Shown here in pieces: positions 35,124 to 44,098 of a stretch of DNA of 64,000 nt. Position numbers and translations under genes: made by a program. The notes beneath the pieces are model-generated. The model worked only from the letters and a program-made list of their open reading frames with translations. It ran no database searches and was not told the DNA's origin. Source of the DNA: Leyella stercorea. Its GTDB lineage: Bacteria; Bacteroidota; Bacteroidia; Bacteroidales; Bacteroidaceae. How positions within the stretch are numbered: position 1 is the first letter of the stretch; each line of letters opens with the position of its first letter. The stretch lies in NCBI RefSeq assembly GCF_021531355.1, contig NZ_JADYTS010000001.1, positions 62,001 through 126,000 on the forward strand, read 5' to 3'.

Positions 35124-35144
35124 GTTTCCTTCTCAGAAGGAAAC
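35124..35144 (-). terminator. Hairpin at the end of the serine dehydratase gene
   Basis: GTTTCCTTCTCAGAAGGAAAC is a near-perfect hairpin that begins at the last base of the stop codon on the reverse strand. Only a weak A/T stretch follows, so it may work together with the neighbouring terminator. Confidence 0.5.
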
Positions 35145-36370
35145 TATTTCTTTTCTTTCATGTGCTGCTCGTAGGCTCTTGCCAGTCCGCCCGTACTTGT
35201 TTCCTTGTACAGCGATGGCAGGTCGTGGCCCGTCTGCTTCATCACCTTCACTACGCGGTCGAACGAAACTGAGTGAGTACCGTCAGAGAATGATGCGTAG
35301 AGATTGGCATCAAGGGCACGTGTTGCAGCGAATGCGTTGCGCTCAATACACGGAATCTGAACCAGTCCGCACACAGGGTCGCACGTCATGCCCAAGTGAT
35401 GCTCCAGTCCCATTTCCGCAGCATACTCAATCTGCGACGGACTTCCGCCGAACAGCTGACATGCTGCAGCCGAAGCCATGGCGCACGCTACGCCCACCTC
35501 GCCCTGGCAACCGACGTCTGCACCAGATATCGAAGCGTTCTGCTTCACCACATTGCCGAATATTCCGGCTGTAGCCATAGCGTGCAGAATGCGTGTGTCG
35601 CTGAAGTTATGACCCTTAGAGAGGTGATAGAGTACAGCGGGCAATACACCGCACGAACCGCAAGTAGGCGCTGTCACGATGATTCCGCCCGAAGCATTCT
35701 CCTCACTTACCGAAAGAGCGTAGGCATAAACCAGCGCACGCGACTGCAGTGACTGCTTGTATCCGCTTGCCTTGACATAATAGATAGGGCCCTTGCGTGG
35801 AAGATTGAGCGGACCGGGAAGCGCACCCTCATGGTCGATGCCACGCTCAACGCTCTCCTTCATAGCCTTCCATACATCCATCAGATAGTCCCATATATCC
35901 TCGTCCTCGTTCTCGTTGACATACTCCCAATATCCTCGTCCGTTGCTTTCGCACCAGTCCTGAATCTCGCGTAGCGTATTCAGCTTGTACACTTCGCGCA
36001 GTCCGGTAAGCCAACGTCCCTTCTCGCCTTCTGACAATGCGCCGCCGCCTACGCTATAGCAAATCCATTCGTCAGTCTGATTGCCGGCATTGTCAAATGC
36101 CACAAACTTCATACCATTGGGATGGAAGGGCAGAAACACTTGCGGTTGCCACTCAATACGCAACGGAGCAATAGGGCGCAGCACTTCGTCGATAGCTACG
36201 TCGGTCATGTGGCCACGTCCGGTAGCAGCCAGACTGCCGTAGAGCGTCACCTCAAACGAGGCAGCGTGCATGTTATGACTTGCAAATATCTTAGCCGCCT
36301 TCTGCGGTCCCATAGTGTGACTGCTTGACGGTCCCTTGCCTATACGGAAAAGTTCTCTCAATGATTTCAT
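35144..36370 (-). CDS. sdaA: L-serine ammonia-lyase (iron-sulfur type)
   Basis: This 408-residue single-chain L-serine dehydratase converts L-serine to pyruvate and ammonia with a [4Fe-4S] cluster. The beta-domain start GKGPSSSHTMGP (residues about 12-23) and the alpha-domain stretches APTCGSCGVLPAV, CDPVCGLVQIPCIERNA (cluster ligands) and the C-terminal catalytic region are all present. The length is slightly below E. coli SdaA (454). It stands alone on the reverse strand. A TAACTTTG box (complement of 36396-36403) is 26 bp upstream, and TGTAAACGTTTTG (36451-36463), half of a LacI-type operator, lies further upstream. Confidence 0.93.
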   Translation of the reverse strand: MKSLRELFRIGKGPSSSHTMGPQKAAKIFASHNMHAASFEVTLYGSLAATGRGHMTDVAIDEVLRPIAPLRIEWQPQVFLPFHPNGMKFVAFDNAGNQTDEWICYSVGGGALSEGEKGRWLTGLREVYKLNTLREIQDWCESNGRGYWEYVNENEDEDIWDYLMDVWKAMKESVERGIDHEGALPGPLNLPRKGPIYYVKASGYKQSLQSRALVYAYALSVSEENASGGIIVTAPTCGSCGVLPAVLYHLSKGHNFSDTRILHAMATAGIFGNVVKQNASISGADVGCQGEVGVACAMASAAACQLFGGSPSQIEYAAEMGLEHHLGMTCDPVCGLVQIPCIERNAFAATRALDANLYASFSDGTHSVSFDRVVKVMKQTGHDLPSLYKETSTGGLARAYEQHMKEKK

Positions 36371-36511
36371 AATGGTTGTTTGTTTTAGTCTTCTACAAAG
36401 TTACAACAAAATTCCGAATAACCGCCGTCCGGTCTTTTATTTATTTGTGGTGTAAACGTTTTGAAATATCCATCATGATGAGATAGCTATTTCCGCAGCA
36501 AGCAAACCGAA

Positions 36512-36531
36512 CGTCTGACTCCAGTCCGACG
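36512..36531. repeat. Single REP-like palindrome
   Basis: CGTCTGACT-CC-AGTCCGACG is a near-perfect 20-bp palindrome sharing 19 of 22 aligned bases with each arm of the 15517-15614 pair. It sits just downstream of the small gene on the reverse strand. Confidence 0.55.
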
Positions 36532-36539
36532 CACATTTG

Positions 36540-36644
36540 TTACAGGCTGTTGAGCCACTTCTTGCCCGATTTGGTGTTGAGCCATATTGCGAATGGCAGC
36601 ATAACGGCAATGAGCCATGCAAAAGTCAATATCAATGCTTCCAT
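36540..36644 (-). CDS. Small single-span membrane protein, 34 residues
   Basis: ATG 36644 opens 34 codons ending in TAA. The product begins MEALILTFAWLIAVMLPFAI, one hydrophobic helix, and ends in a short basic tail (KSGKKWLNSL). The layout is that of small membrane subunits or regulators of transporters. Its hydrophobic periodicity and clean boundaries argue against chance. No family is recognised. It stands 170 bp upstream of the serine dehydratase gene in the same orientation, so the two could be related, but the REP palindrome lies between. Confidence 0.5.
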   Translation of the reverse strand: MEALILTFAWLIAVMLPFAIWLNTKSGKKWLNSL

Positions 36645-36912
36645 ATTCTTAATTTTTTAGTACCTTGTTGCCAACGTAAGCGAACAAGAATGTTATTTTA
36701 TGCGAGATTTCATTACTTCTTTCAAGTCCATAGTCTAATAAAATATACTTATGGAGCAAATTTAATAAGAAAAGTTGATAAAACAAGCAACAGTCTGATG
36801 AATTATACTTTCAGTTCGTCTGCTACTACTTTATTATCCCCCATAATCATTCGTGATTGTCAAAGATTGTGTTTATCTTTGTAGATGCAGAAACAAATAA
36901 GATAATGTAATT

Positions 36913-37461
36913 ATGACAACAAAGGAAATAGACGAACGTTCGTTAGTGAATGCTCACCGCCTCTTTGAGTCGGGTGATATCGACTTGATGCCTGTAGGTA
37001 CAACTGTAGGGCTTCAGCAAATACATTGCTATCTGTTCAATGGCCTATACCCATTTGCCGGTGTTGTTCGTGACAAGAATATTGCTAAGGAGGGTTTCCG
37101 GTTTGTCAATTCGCTCTATCTTGAAGCTGCACTCGCTGCTGTAGAGAAAATGCCGGAAGACACATTTGAGCATATCATAGAGAAGTATGTAGAGATGAAC
37201 GTGTGCCATCCTTTCATGGAAGGCAACGGGCGCTCTACGCGCATTTGGCTCGACATGATGCTGAAACGTGCACTTGGCAAAGTGGTCAACTGGCAGTATG
37301 TGGACAAAGACCAGTATCTCTCGGCAATGGAACGCTCACCAATCAACGACCTCGAACTGCGCTATCTGCTCTCGCAGAACCTCACTTCAGATACGGAGAA
37401 TCGTGAGGTGATATTCAAGGGGATTGAGCAGAGCTATTATTATGAGGGGTATGAGAAGTAA
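36913..37461 (+). CDS. Fic protein, class III (C-terminal inhibitory helix)
   Basis: This is a compact 182-residue Fic enzyme. The core motif [12 protein letters not shown] has its catalytic His at 99. The C-terminus ends in SYYYEG (S174-E178-G179), an (S/T)xxxE(G/N) inhibitory motif on a C-terminal helix as in Neisseria NmFic, which AMPylates DNA gyrase. The preceding [11 protein letters not shown] stretch also resembles NmFic. It is therefore probably a self-inhibited AMP transferase. A TATCTTTG box (36874-36881) lies just upstream. The broken second Fic gene starts 20 bp after its stop, so the two were probably co-transcribed. Confidence 0.88.
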   Translation: MTTKEIDERSLVNAHRLFESGDIDLMPVGTTVGLQQIHCYLFNGLYPFAGVVRDKNIAKEGFRFVNSLYLEAALAAVEKMPEDTFEHIIEKYVEMNVCHPFMEGNGRSTRIWLDMMLKRALGKVVNWQYVDKDQYLSAMERSPINDLELRYLLSQNLTSDTENREVIFKGIEQSYYYEGYEK

Positions 37462-37481
37462 AATAAATAATTACAAAAAAA

Positions 37482-38365
37482 ATGACAATCATTAAAACAC
37501 AACCACACATCGATCTCGATGAATACATTCGTCAAGGAGAGCCAAGTCAAAAGGAGAAGGCTTCAATTTGGCAAACAGCAATCGGTCTGCAGGCTGTGGA
37601 TGGATTGCATACTTCGGAATATCTGCGAGATACTGCTTGCAAGCACATTGAGGGTGAGATAGACATTGATGAGGCTCGAGAACTGATAAGAAGTTACTAT
37701 CAGTCGAAGACTCTGCGTGAGCCGGATGATGAAGAGAAGCAGGAAGCGGACAATGTTTCGGCAAACATTACCAAGATTCTTTCTTCACAGACGTTGGATT
37801 TCAGTACTGGTGGGTATATCTCCGTTCAATCGGCTTTAAGGTGGACAACAGTCTTTTTGCTCATCACTCATGGTATTTCCGCAATGCCTTGGTTCGTGCG
37901 AATTATAAGAACGCTCTTAAGGGTATTGATTATACACCAGTATATTTAGAGCGTTTCTTCCGAAATCTGTTGTTGGGAGAAAAGTGGGATTTGCGTAATC
38001 GTTATCTTCATGTTCATGCAACTGACGAATGGAAAGTACAGCCAAATTTGACAAACAACGCAAGTACCCCACAAGTTCGTGATAATCACCCCACAAGTAC
38101 CCCACAAGTAAAGAACAAGCTACATACAAGTAATACTTGTATAATGGAACTGATAAAAATCATAGGGGATAAGAAAATGTCAGTAAAGGAGATGCTGGCA
38201 GCAATTGGACTGAAGGAGCGGAAAAACTTCCTATGTCTCTATTTGAATCCAGCCATTAGTGAAGGTTATGTTTGTTTGCTTTATCCCTCTTCCCCTCGCC
38301 ACCCTCGTCAGAAGTATCTTCTGACTGTGAAAGGATTGGCTGTGTATGATGAATGCTACAGATAA
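37482..38365 (+). pseudogene. Fic-family gene with antitoxin-like N-terminus, catalytic core deleted
   Basis: Two frames cover parts of one gene. The upstream frame (37482-37949) starts with a VbhA-antitoxin-like helical region (IGLQAVDGLHTSEYL, then HIEGEIDIDEARELI). Its inhibitory motif reads CKHIEG, with Cys where Ser or Thr is expected. After GYISV the sense jumps near 37826-37833 to another frame that continues GFKVDNSLFAHHSWYFRNAL, the usual end of this Fic domain, and then a winged-helix-like tail (to 38365). About 110 residues holding the HxFxxGN active site are missing. The remaining 155-residue ORF could still make the antitoxin-like part. Confidence 0.7.
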
Positions 38366-38533
38366 CCGTCTTTGCGGTGTTGTCTTTGCGCATCAGAATG
38401 GAGCATGCCGTATGATGCAAATATCGTACATGTAGTAAAAAAGTGTTACAAAATAAAAATCGATTCCAGAGATTTCCGGGGTCGATTTTTATGCTTTTTA
38501 GATGGTCTGATGGCATCTTGTCTTTCATTAGTT

Positions 38534-38636
38534 GTCCTTTTGCTTTTCAAAAGGACTACATTTACAGTGCAAATGGAGTACAGTTGCAATGTAAATGGAG
38601 TACAGTTGGAGTGCAAAAGTGGTCCTTTTGCAGAAA
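38534..38636. repeat. 22-bp tandem array, three units plus flanking hairpin
   Basis: Units start at 38549, 38571 and 38593, and a degraded one at 38615. The common core is AAATGGAGTACAGTTG followed by TGC or TGT. GTCCTTTTG-ctttt-CAAAAGGAC (38534-38556) forms a hairpin at the left edge, and GTCCTTTTG recurs at the right. The units align with those at 17284-17371. Confidence 0.75.
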
Positions 38637-38723
38637 AATGAAGCATTTTTACGTTCATGTTTTTTATTGATTTTACTGTCTGACGTTGTAATCCGTTGTG
38701 TATAAGTAATATAGTCGAAACTG

Positions 38724-38788
38724 CTCAAAACTCAAGAATTTCGAGCCAAAGATGTCCTTGTGCGCTCAACTCGTAGTTTTGAGAGGTT
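38724..38788. repeat. Structured repeat, copy A (left of fimbrial locus)
   Basis: This 65-nt element begins CTCAAAACTC, contains GAGCCAAAGAT and CCTTGTGC, and ends TTTTGAGAGGTT. About 50 positions match copy B at 49501-49566. It can form an imperfect long hairpin. In this copy no T-run follows, so it is unlikely to terminate efficiently. Confidence 0.65.
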
Positions 38789-38865
38789 GGAAATGCAAAT
38801 ATTGTACAGGGACAGGGTCTTTTTTTTAGATGAAAATATCTTGTACAACAAAAAGTAAGGCGTTG

Positions 38866-38889
38866 TTTTGTGTAAACGTTTGCACAAAA
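38866..38889. promoter_or_regulatory. LacI/CcpA-type operator candidate
   Basis: The 24-bp palindrome (38866-38889) is centred on TGTAAACGTTTGCA, which matches the general operator form of LacI-family regulators. It lies about 75 bp upstream of a TATCTTTG box (38940-38947) and 240 bp before the fimbrial operon. A half-like site, TGTAAACGTTTTG, is at 36451. Confidence 0.5.
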
Positions 38890-38992
38890 AAATAGTAGGT
38901 TTTTGATAATAATTCGATACTGGCTTTTGATTATAGTAATATCTTTGTATCGTAATATTGACACAAGACTTTCAATAAGACAATAGACGTGA

Positions 38993-39052
38993 GACACAAA
39001 AACATTCATATAGAATGCTACTGAAGACACAAAAACATTCATATGTAATGCT
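38993..39052. repeat. 33-bp direct repeat in the fimbrial leader
   Basis: GACACAAAAACATTCATAT occurs at 38993 and again at 39026, followed each time by AATGCT after two variable bases. Each copy contains the small palindrome CATTC..GAATG (or TAATG). The repeats lie between the promoter box and the first fimbrial gene, so they may bind a regulator or shape the leader RNA. Confidence 0.6.
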
Positions 39053-39106
39053 GTAGAGGAAAATAAAACTTAAACCAAAATATAAATAATTTTACAAAAG
39101 CCTGAA

Positions 39107-39673
39107 ATGATGAAACAGATGTTCATATTGGCAATGATGCTACTCGCAACGTCAGGCACAGCAACAGCGCAGGACGTGGCATTGAAGACCAACCTCTTGG
39201 GTTGGGCTACAACATCGCTCAACGCAGGCGTTGAGATAGGCATAGCCGAGAAGCAGACGGCACAGCTGTTTGCTACTATCAACCCTTGGGAGTTCTCAGG
39301 GGGCAAGAAGGTGCGTTTCTGGAACGTAGAGCCCGAATACCGTTGGTGGACTTGCCAACGCTTTGGCGGCAGTTTCTTCGGTGTGCATGCTCTTGCCGGC
39401 GAATATAACATCAAGAACGTCGACTTGCCCTTCGGCACACTGCCCAAGACAAAACGCGGACGCCATTATGAAGGATGGTATATAGGTGCTGGTGTCACCT
39501 ATGGCTATCAATGGTTGCTCTCGCGCCATTGGAACATGGAGGCATCGGTAGGTGTGGGCTATGCATATAGCCCGTACAAGCTGTACGGACGCTGTGCCAA
39601 GTGTCTGGAGGACAACCACCGCAATTATGTTGGACCTACCAAGGCAGCTCTCAGTATGATTTATATTTTTTAA
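39107..39673 (+). CDS. DUF3575 outer-membrane protein, first gene of fimbrial operon
   Basis: This 188-residue protein has a signal peptide and a DUF3575 domain, an eight-strand-like beta-barrel found in front of Bacteroidales fimbrial genes. Family-like phrases are DVALKTNLLGWATTSLNAG and, later, GPTKAALSMIYIF with a terminal aromatic residue typical of outer-membrane barrels. Its role in pilus biogenesis is not established. The DUF3868 gene follows 8 bp later, so the two are translated together. Confidence 0.85.
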   Translation: MMKQMFILAMMLLATSGTATAQDVALKTNLLGWATTSLNAGVEIGIAEKQTAQLFATINPWEFSGGKKVRFWNVEPEYRWWTCQRFGGSFFGVHALAGEYNIKNVDLPFGTLPKTKRGRHYEGWYIGAGVTYGYQWLLSRHWNMEASVGVGYAYSPYKLYGRCAKCLEDNHRNYVGPTKAALSMIYIF

Positions 39674-39681
39674 ACAGCATT

Positions 39682-41130
39682 ATGAAGATGAATTCATTTA
39701 CACATATCATCATTTCGTGCCTGATTGGAGCAGCTTCGTGCGGCTCGGCAAAGGCACAGACGCTTGCCTCCGGAGCTGTAGCCATTGACAATCTGCAGAC
39801 CCGTGTCGAGGGCAACAAAGTGGATGTGGCGTTCAACCTCAACCTCAACAACCTGAAGCTTAAGGCCGAACAGCAACTTGTTTTCACTCCGATGCTTGTT
39901 GCCGACGGCGACACGACAGCCCTCACTCCAATCATCGTCAACGGCAGATCCAAACAGATACGCATGGAGCGCAGCGGCGAATTGGCTTCAATAGCTACCG
40001 CCAGCCAGCAGCCGTTGGTTGTACAGCGCAAGAACGGAACTGAGCAGAGCGTAAGCTACAGCCAGACCATTATACGCAACCGTCCGTTTGAGTCGGAGCA
40101 ATTGAATCTGCTCACCGCACAAGACATTTGCGGATGTGGCGACAAGGAGAATCTCGACAACTTCCAGCTTGCCACTATCGACAATTTAGCGGCTTGGAAA
40201 CCAGCCGTTACATTTGTGCGTCCTGCTGCCGAGGCTCGCAAGCAGCGTGCCGAGAAGGGCGAGGCTTATCTTAGCTTCCGTGTCAACAAGACCGATATTG
40301 TAGAGGATTTGTTCGACAATGCACGTGAGTTGGCAAAGATAACTCAGACCGTCGACCTTGTGCGCAACGACAAGAACGTAGAGATTACAGGCATAAACAT
40401 ACATGGATATGCCTCGCCCGACGGTCCTTATGCCAACAACGAGCGTCTGGCACGTGAGCGTGCTGCATCTCTTAAGAATTATGTAGCCCGTCTGTATCCT
40501 ATTGATGCCAAGCTGTACAGCTCAAACTCCACACCGGAGGACTGGAACGGATTCAGCCGATTGGTTGGCAAGTCGCAGCTGGCAAACAAGGAGGCTATAC
40601 TCGATATATCCAACTCCACCCTTGCGCCCGACGACAAGGACAAGCGCATACGTCAGCTCTATCCGCAGGATTATGCCGTGATAATGAGCGACATCTATCC
40701 GCGTCTGCGCCACAGCGACTATACCGTGAGCTATACCGTAAGGCCCTTCTCGGTAGAGGAAGCCAAGCAGATACTCAAGACTCGTCCGCAGCAGCTTTCG
40801 TTGCAGGAGATGTATCTTGTGGCACAGACCATGAAGGCAGGCTCGCCTGAATTCAACGAGGTGTTCGACGTTGCCGTGCGTATGTTCCCCAATGATCCTA
40901 CAGCCAATCTCAATGCAGCATGTGCCGATTTGCAGAGAGGCGATATGGAGTCAGCCGCTCGACATCTGCAACATGCCGGCAACTCTGCCGAGGCATTGAA
41001 TGCGCGTGGAGCATTGGCTGTAATGAAGAAGGACTATAAGTCGGCTCGCAAGCTGTTTGCTGAGGCTGCTGCCGCAGGTTCGGCAGATGCCAAGGCTAAT
41101 GCACAGCGTATTGCTAACGTAAAATTCTAA
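39682..41130 (+). CDS. DUF3868 / OmpA-like protein of the fimbrial operon
   Basis: This 482-residue exported protein has a signal peptide ending SAKAQ and an N-terminal DUF3868 domain (about residues 25-150). An OmpA-like region follows with ITGINIHGYASPDGPYANNERLA (about 230-252), the usual peptidoglycan-binding signature. TPR-like helices lie at the C-terminus (about 370-480). Such proteins are encoded beside DUF3575 and fimbrillin genes and are thought to anchor or stabilise the assembly machinery. ATG 39682 was used because the longer frame starts inside the previous gene; ATG 39688 is also possible. Confidence 0.85.
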   Translation: MKMNSFTHIIISCLIGAASCGSAKAQTLASGAVAIDNLQTRVEGNKVDVAFNLNLNNLKLKAEQQLVFTPMLVADGDTTALTPIIVNGRSKQIRMERSGELASIATASQQPLVVQRKNGTEQSVSYSQTIIRNRPFESEQLNLLTAQDICGCGDKENLDNFQLATIDNLAAWKPAVTFVRPAAEARKQRAEKGEAYLSFRVNKTDIVEDLFDNARELAKITQTVDLVRNDKNVEITGINIHGYASPDGPYANNERLARERAASLKNYVARLYPIDAKLYSSNSTPEDWNGFSRLVGKSQLANKEAILDISNSTLAPDDKDKRIRQLYPQDYAVIMSDIYPRLRHSDYTVSYTVRPFSVEEAKQILKTRPQQLSLQEMYLVAQTMKAGSPEFNEVFDVAVRMFPNDPTANLNAACADLQRGDMESAARHLQHAGNSAEALNARGALAVMKKDYKSARKLFAEAAAAGSADAKANAQRIANVKF

Positions 41131-41166
41131 ATCAAATAATTTCTTAATCAATTAAACTTTTTAACT

Positions 41167-42837
41167 ATGGTAAACGTTAAGAATCTATTCGGAATGGCTG
41201 TTATGGCTACAGCCTTGGTAGGTTGTTCAAGCAACGACAACCTTGCTCCTGATGGCAAAGACAATGTTGGCAAGACAGGTGAAGCCTATGCTTCATTCAC
41301 GATTAATCTGCCTACAACACGTGCTACACGTGCAACAGATGGTGAGCCTGCATTTGCTGAAGGCGATGCTAAGGAATATGAGGTCAAGAACGGAACTATC
41401 CTTATATTTGACATGGATGGTAAATATGTTACAAGTGCACAGCTCGGAAACATGAATCCATGGAAGGATATCAAGACTGACGGTGTAACAACGGCTGCTA
41501 CTGCTACCGTAAAACTCACTGGTGTTAATGTTGGTGGCAACTATCAGGCATTGGTTCTCCTCAACAATGATGTGGATGCCACTACTACTAAGGTTAAGTT
41601 GCCAGTTGTTGGCGTGAATTATTCTGCATGGAATGCGGATGCTTCAAACGCAGATGCTGTTAAGTATGCTTTGACTGATGGTATCTTTATGGCAAATGCT
41701 CCGAAGTATACCGGTACATCAACAGAGCCTACAACTCTTGTACCAGTTGCCAATATCTGTGCATCGCGCGAGCAAGCAGAAGCACAGCCTGCTACTACAG
41801 TTTACGTAGAGCGTGGTCTGGCTAAGGTTACAATGCAGAAATTTAATGCCGATGGTTACGCTATCGCAGCTGGTACATACGAAGGTGGCAAAGTTGAAAT
41901 CAAGAAATGGCAGCTTGACGTAACCAATAAGTCAACCTTCCCTGTTCATCAGACTGATGGTTTGATGACCGCTTGGGATCAGATATGGAATACTGGTCGT
42001 TTCTTTGATGCGACAAGTTCTATGTTCCAGCGTGTATATTGGGGCAAAGATCCTAACTATTCTGGTGGTACTCTTCAGAATCTGACAGCATGTAAGAATG
42101 CTTTCAATATGATAACGAAAGACCAAGTTAAAGGCGATCCTGGTAATGAGAATCCTCAGTATTGTCTTGAGAACACATTCGACCTTGACAACATGAAGCA
42201 GGGTCAGACTACACGTGTTGTCTTTAAGGCTGTTTTCACTCCTAAGGATTTTACAACGGGACAGACATTCTTTAAGATCGGTAATAACACCGCTATATGG
42301 AGCGAGGAGAATCTTGCGCAGCAGATTAAGACCGTTGCTCTCACTGTTATGGGCATTACAAATGCTGAAGAGCAGGCAAAGTATGATGTAGACCTTTCTA
42401 AGGGCACAAACATCAGTGGCGAGGCTGGTCTGCATAAAATTGAGGCAGAGAATATTACATACACAGGCGAAGGCCAGTCAAAGGTTACAGAGAATGTAGT
42501 TAGCGCAATCAACGACAAGCTTGGTTTGAAAGAAGCCTATATCTCTACATATCTGAACGGTGAGGCTTATTACATCGCCCGTATCAAGCACTTCAACGAG
42601 TTGACTCATTGGAATGCTGGCGAAGCTTATAATGGTAATAACATGGCATTCCTTGGCCGTTACGGTGTGCTCCGCAACAACTGGTACGACCTTTCTGTAA
42701 ACAGCATCAGCGGTCTTGGCTATCCTGACGTTCCTGAGGTTAAGCCTGAAATGCCCGATGATGAGAACGAACAGTACATCAACGTTGAGGTTAAGATTCT
42801 CGACTGGGCTAAGCGCAGCCAGAGCATAGATCTCTAA
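41167..42837 (+). CDS. Mfa1-like major fimbrillin (type V pilus shaft)
   Basis: This 556-residue prolipoprotein has a lipobox Cys20 (TALVGCSS). After about 30 residues the TTRATRATDGE stretch offers arginines where the pilin could be cleaved to free the first strand for donor-strand polymerisation. The C-terminus (RYGVLRNNWYDLSVNSI, then the WAKRSQSIDL end) is the Mfa1-family signature. The codon pattern has more T-ending codons than neighbours, in line with high expression or different selection. It is longer than Porphyromonas Mfa1 (about 560 residues as precursor is similar). It is the probable shaft subunit. Confidence 0.9.
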   Translation: MVNVKNLFGMAVMATALVGCSSNDNLAPDGKDNVGKTGEAYASFTINLPTTRATRATDGEPAFAEGDAKEYEVKNGTILIFDMDGKYVTSAQLGNMNPWKDIKTDGVTTAATATVKLTGVNVGGNYQALVLLNNDVDATTTKVKLPVVGVNYSAWNADASNADAVKYALTDGIFMANAPKYTGTSTEPTTLVPVANICASREQAEAQPATTVYVERGLAKVTMQKFNADGYAIAAGTYEGGKVEIKKWQLDVTNKSTFPVHQTDGLMTAWDQIWNTGRFFDATSSMFQRVYWGKDPNYSGGTLQNLTACKNAFNMITKDQVKGDPGNENPQYCLENTFDLDNMKQGQTTRVVFKAVFTPKDFTTGQTFFKIGNNTAIWSEENLAQQIKTVALTVMGITNAEEQAKYDVDLSKGTNISGEAGLHKIEAENITYTGEGQSKVTENVVSAINDKLGLKEAYISTYLNGEAYYIARIKHFNELTHWNAGEAYNGNNMAFLGRYGVLRNNWYDLSVNSISGLGYPDVPEVKPEMPDDENEQYINVEVKILDWAKRSQSIDL

Positions 42838-42851
42838 TCAATAGTTTTTCG

Positions 42852-42887
42852 ATAGGGGAGCTGGGCGTTCACCGCTCAGCCTCCTAT
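42852..42887 (+). repeat. Hairpin after the major fimbrillin gene
   Basis: ATAGGGGAGCTGGGCG and CGCTCAGCCTCCTAT form an imperfect stem around TTCACC. No T-run follows. Such a structure after a major pilin gene would favour more shaft than downstream subunits, by partial termination or by protecting the 5' message. Confidence 0.5.
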
Positions 42888-42969
42888 TGAGATATACAAG
42901 ACCTGAATACAGCACCCCACTATATACAATAAATAATCACACTCATTTAACCATTTAACGGCAAACATT

Positions 42970-44037
42970 ATGTTTCATGGACTGCTAAAATCTTTATGCT
43001 CACTTTTCGTCATGACATTGCTGATGGCTTCATGCTCATTGATGCACGATGACCTTGAGCCTTGCGATACTGGCGTTTACCTACACTTCCGCTACGACTA
43101 CAACACGCAGCGTGCCAATCTCTTCAACGACCACGTTGGAGGCATTGTTGTTATGGTATACGACAAGGACGGCAAGTTTATTATGCGCCAGGATGCCTTC
43201 AACACCGCTGCTGAAGCTCCTATCCGCCGCCATGACTTTGCCGTTCACCTCAATCTGCAGCCTGGCGACTATCAGTTTATAGCTATAGCCAATCAGAAGC
43301 GCTACGAGGACGCTCTGGCTACTAAGGGAGCCAAGTTCCGCATTCATGCACACACCGCTGGCGAGGACATGACCAAGTTCAACACCGTGCTCGACCGTAC
43401 AAGTGCTGGCGAAATAGACGAGGTTGACTGTTCGGCTCCGCTCGATACGCTATGGCATGGCATGTCGCAACACCTTACTACCGTACGCGACCTGCAGGCT
43501 ACACACGACACCATCTCACTGGTGCGCGACACCAAGCAGCTCACCATCTCGCTGCATCAGATTGACGCACCTGCCAACATCTCTGCCGACGATTTCGGCT
43601 ACGAGGTAATAGCCGACAACGGCCACTTCAATTACGACAACTCTTTGGCAAGCGACTCAAAACTTCGCTACACGCCTTTCCATACATGGACCACCGAGTT
43701 CCGCGACGCGACAGGCAACGTTAAGGAACGCACAGCCCACGCCGGACTGATGCTCTCACGACTGGTTTATTTCCCGCCTGAGCAGAACGACCGCAATGCC
43801 ATGCTGCATATATATAATAAGGTGTCGGGCAAGACCGTCGCCCTTATCAATCTGCCCGACATACTTCAGCAGGGATGCGATGCCTATGCCTCACAAAACT
43901 ACGGCATTCAGGAATATCTCGACCGCGAGTACGACTATCGTCTCGACTTCTTCCTCATCGGTACCGAGTGGCAGTATGTCAACCTCTCTGTAGGTGTGCT
44001 CGACTGGGCAAAGCGCATACAGCGCATAAGCTTGTAG
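42970..44037 (+). CDS. FimB/Mfa2-like fimbrial anchor lipoprotein
   Basis: This 355-residue lipoprotein (Cys22 in LMASCSLMHDDL) has two fimbrillin-type beta domains. Typical Mfa2/FimB features are the GVYLHFRYDYN start after the lipid anchor, the PGDYQFIAIANQ strand, and the C-terminal VLDWAKRIQRISL end that it shares with the shaft pilin. Mfa2 homologues hold the pilus in the outer membrane and limit its length. The position directly after the shaft gene supports this role. Confidence 0.88.
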   Translation: MFHGLLKSLCSLFVMTLLMASCSLMHDDLEPCDTGVYLHFRYDYNTQRANLFNDHVGGIVVMVYDKDGKFIMRQDAFNTAAEAPIRRHDFAVHLNLQPGDYQFIAIANQKRYEDALATKGAKFRIHAHTAGEDMTKFNTVLDRTSAGEIDEVDCSAPLDTLWHGMSQHLTTVRDLQATHDTISLVRDTKQLTISLHQIDAPANISADDFGYEVIADNGHFNYDNSLASDSKLRYTPFHTWTTEFRDATGNVKERTAHAGLMLSRLVYFPPEQNDRNAMLHIYNKVSGKTVALINLPDILQQGCDAYASQNYGIQEYLDREYDYRLDFFLIGTEWQYVNLSVGVLDWAKRIQRISL

Positions 44038-44098
44038 CAGATACCTGACTGCTACAGAATCTGAACTGAAATATTTAAACCTAATTACATTAAAAACA

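Noticed and set aside
37841..37949. Two separate overlapping genes at 37482-37949 and 37841-38365
   Set aside because: Together the two frames spell the beginning and end of one Fic-family protein. A deletion with frame change explains them better than two genes.
38860..39060. Invertible promoter for fimbrial phase variation
   Set aside because: The inverted repeats in this region are short palindromes. No pair of longer inverted repeats flanks the promoter box, and no invertase gene is nearby.
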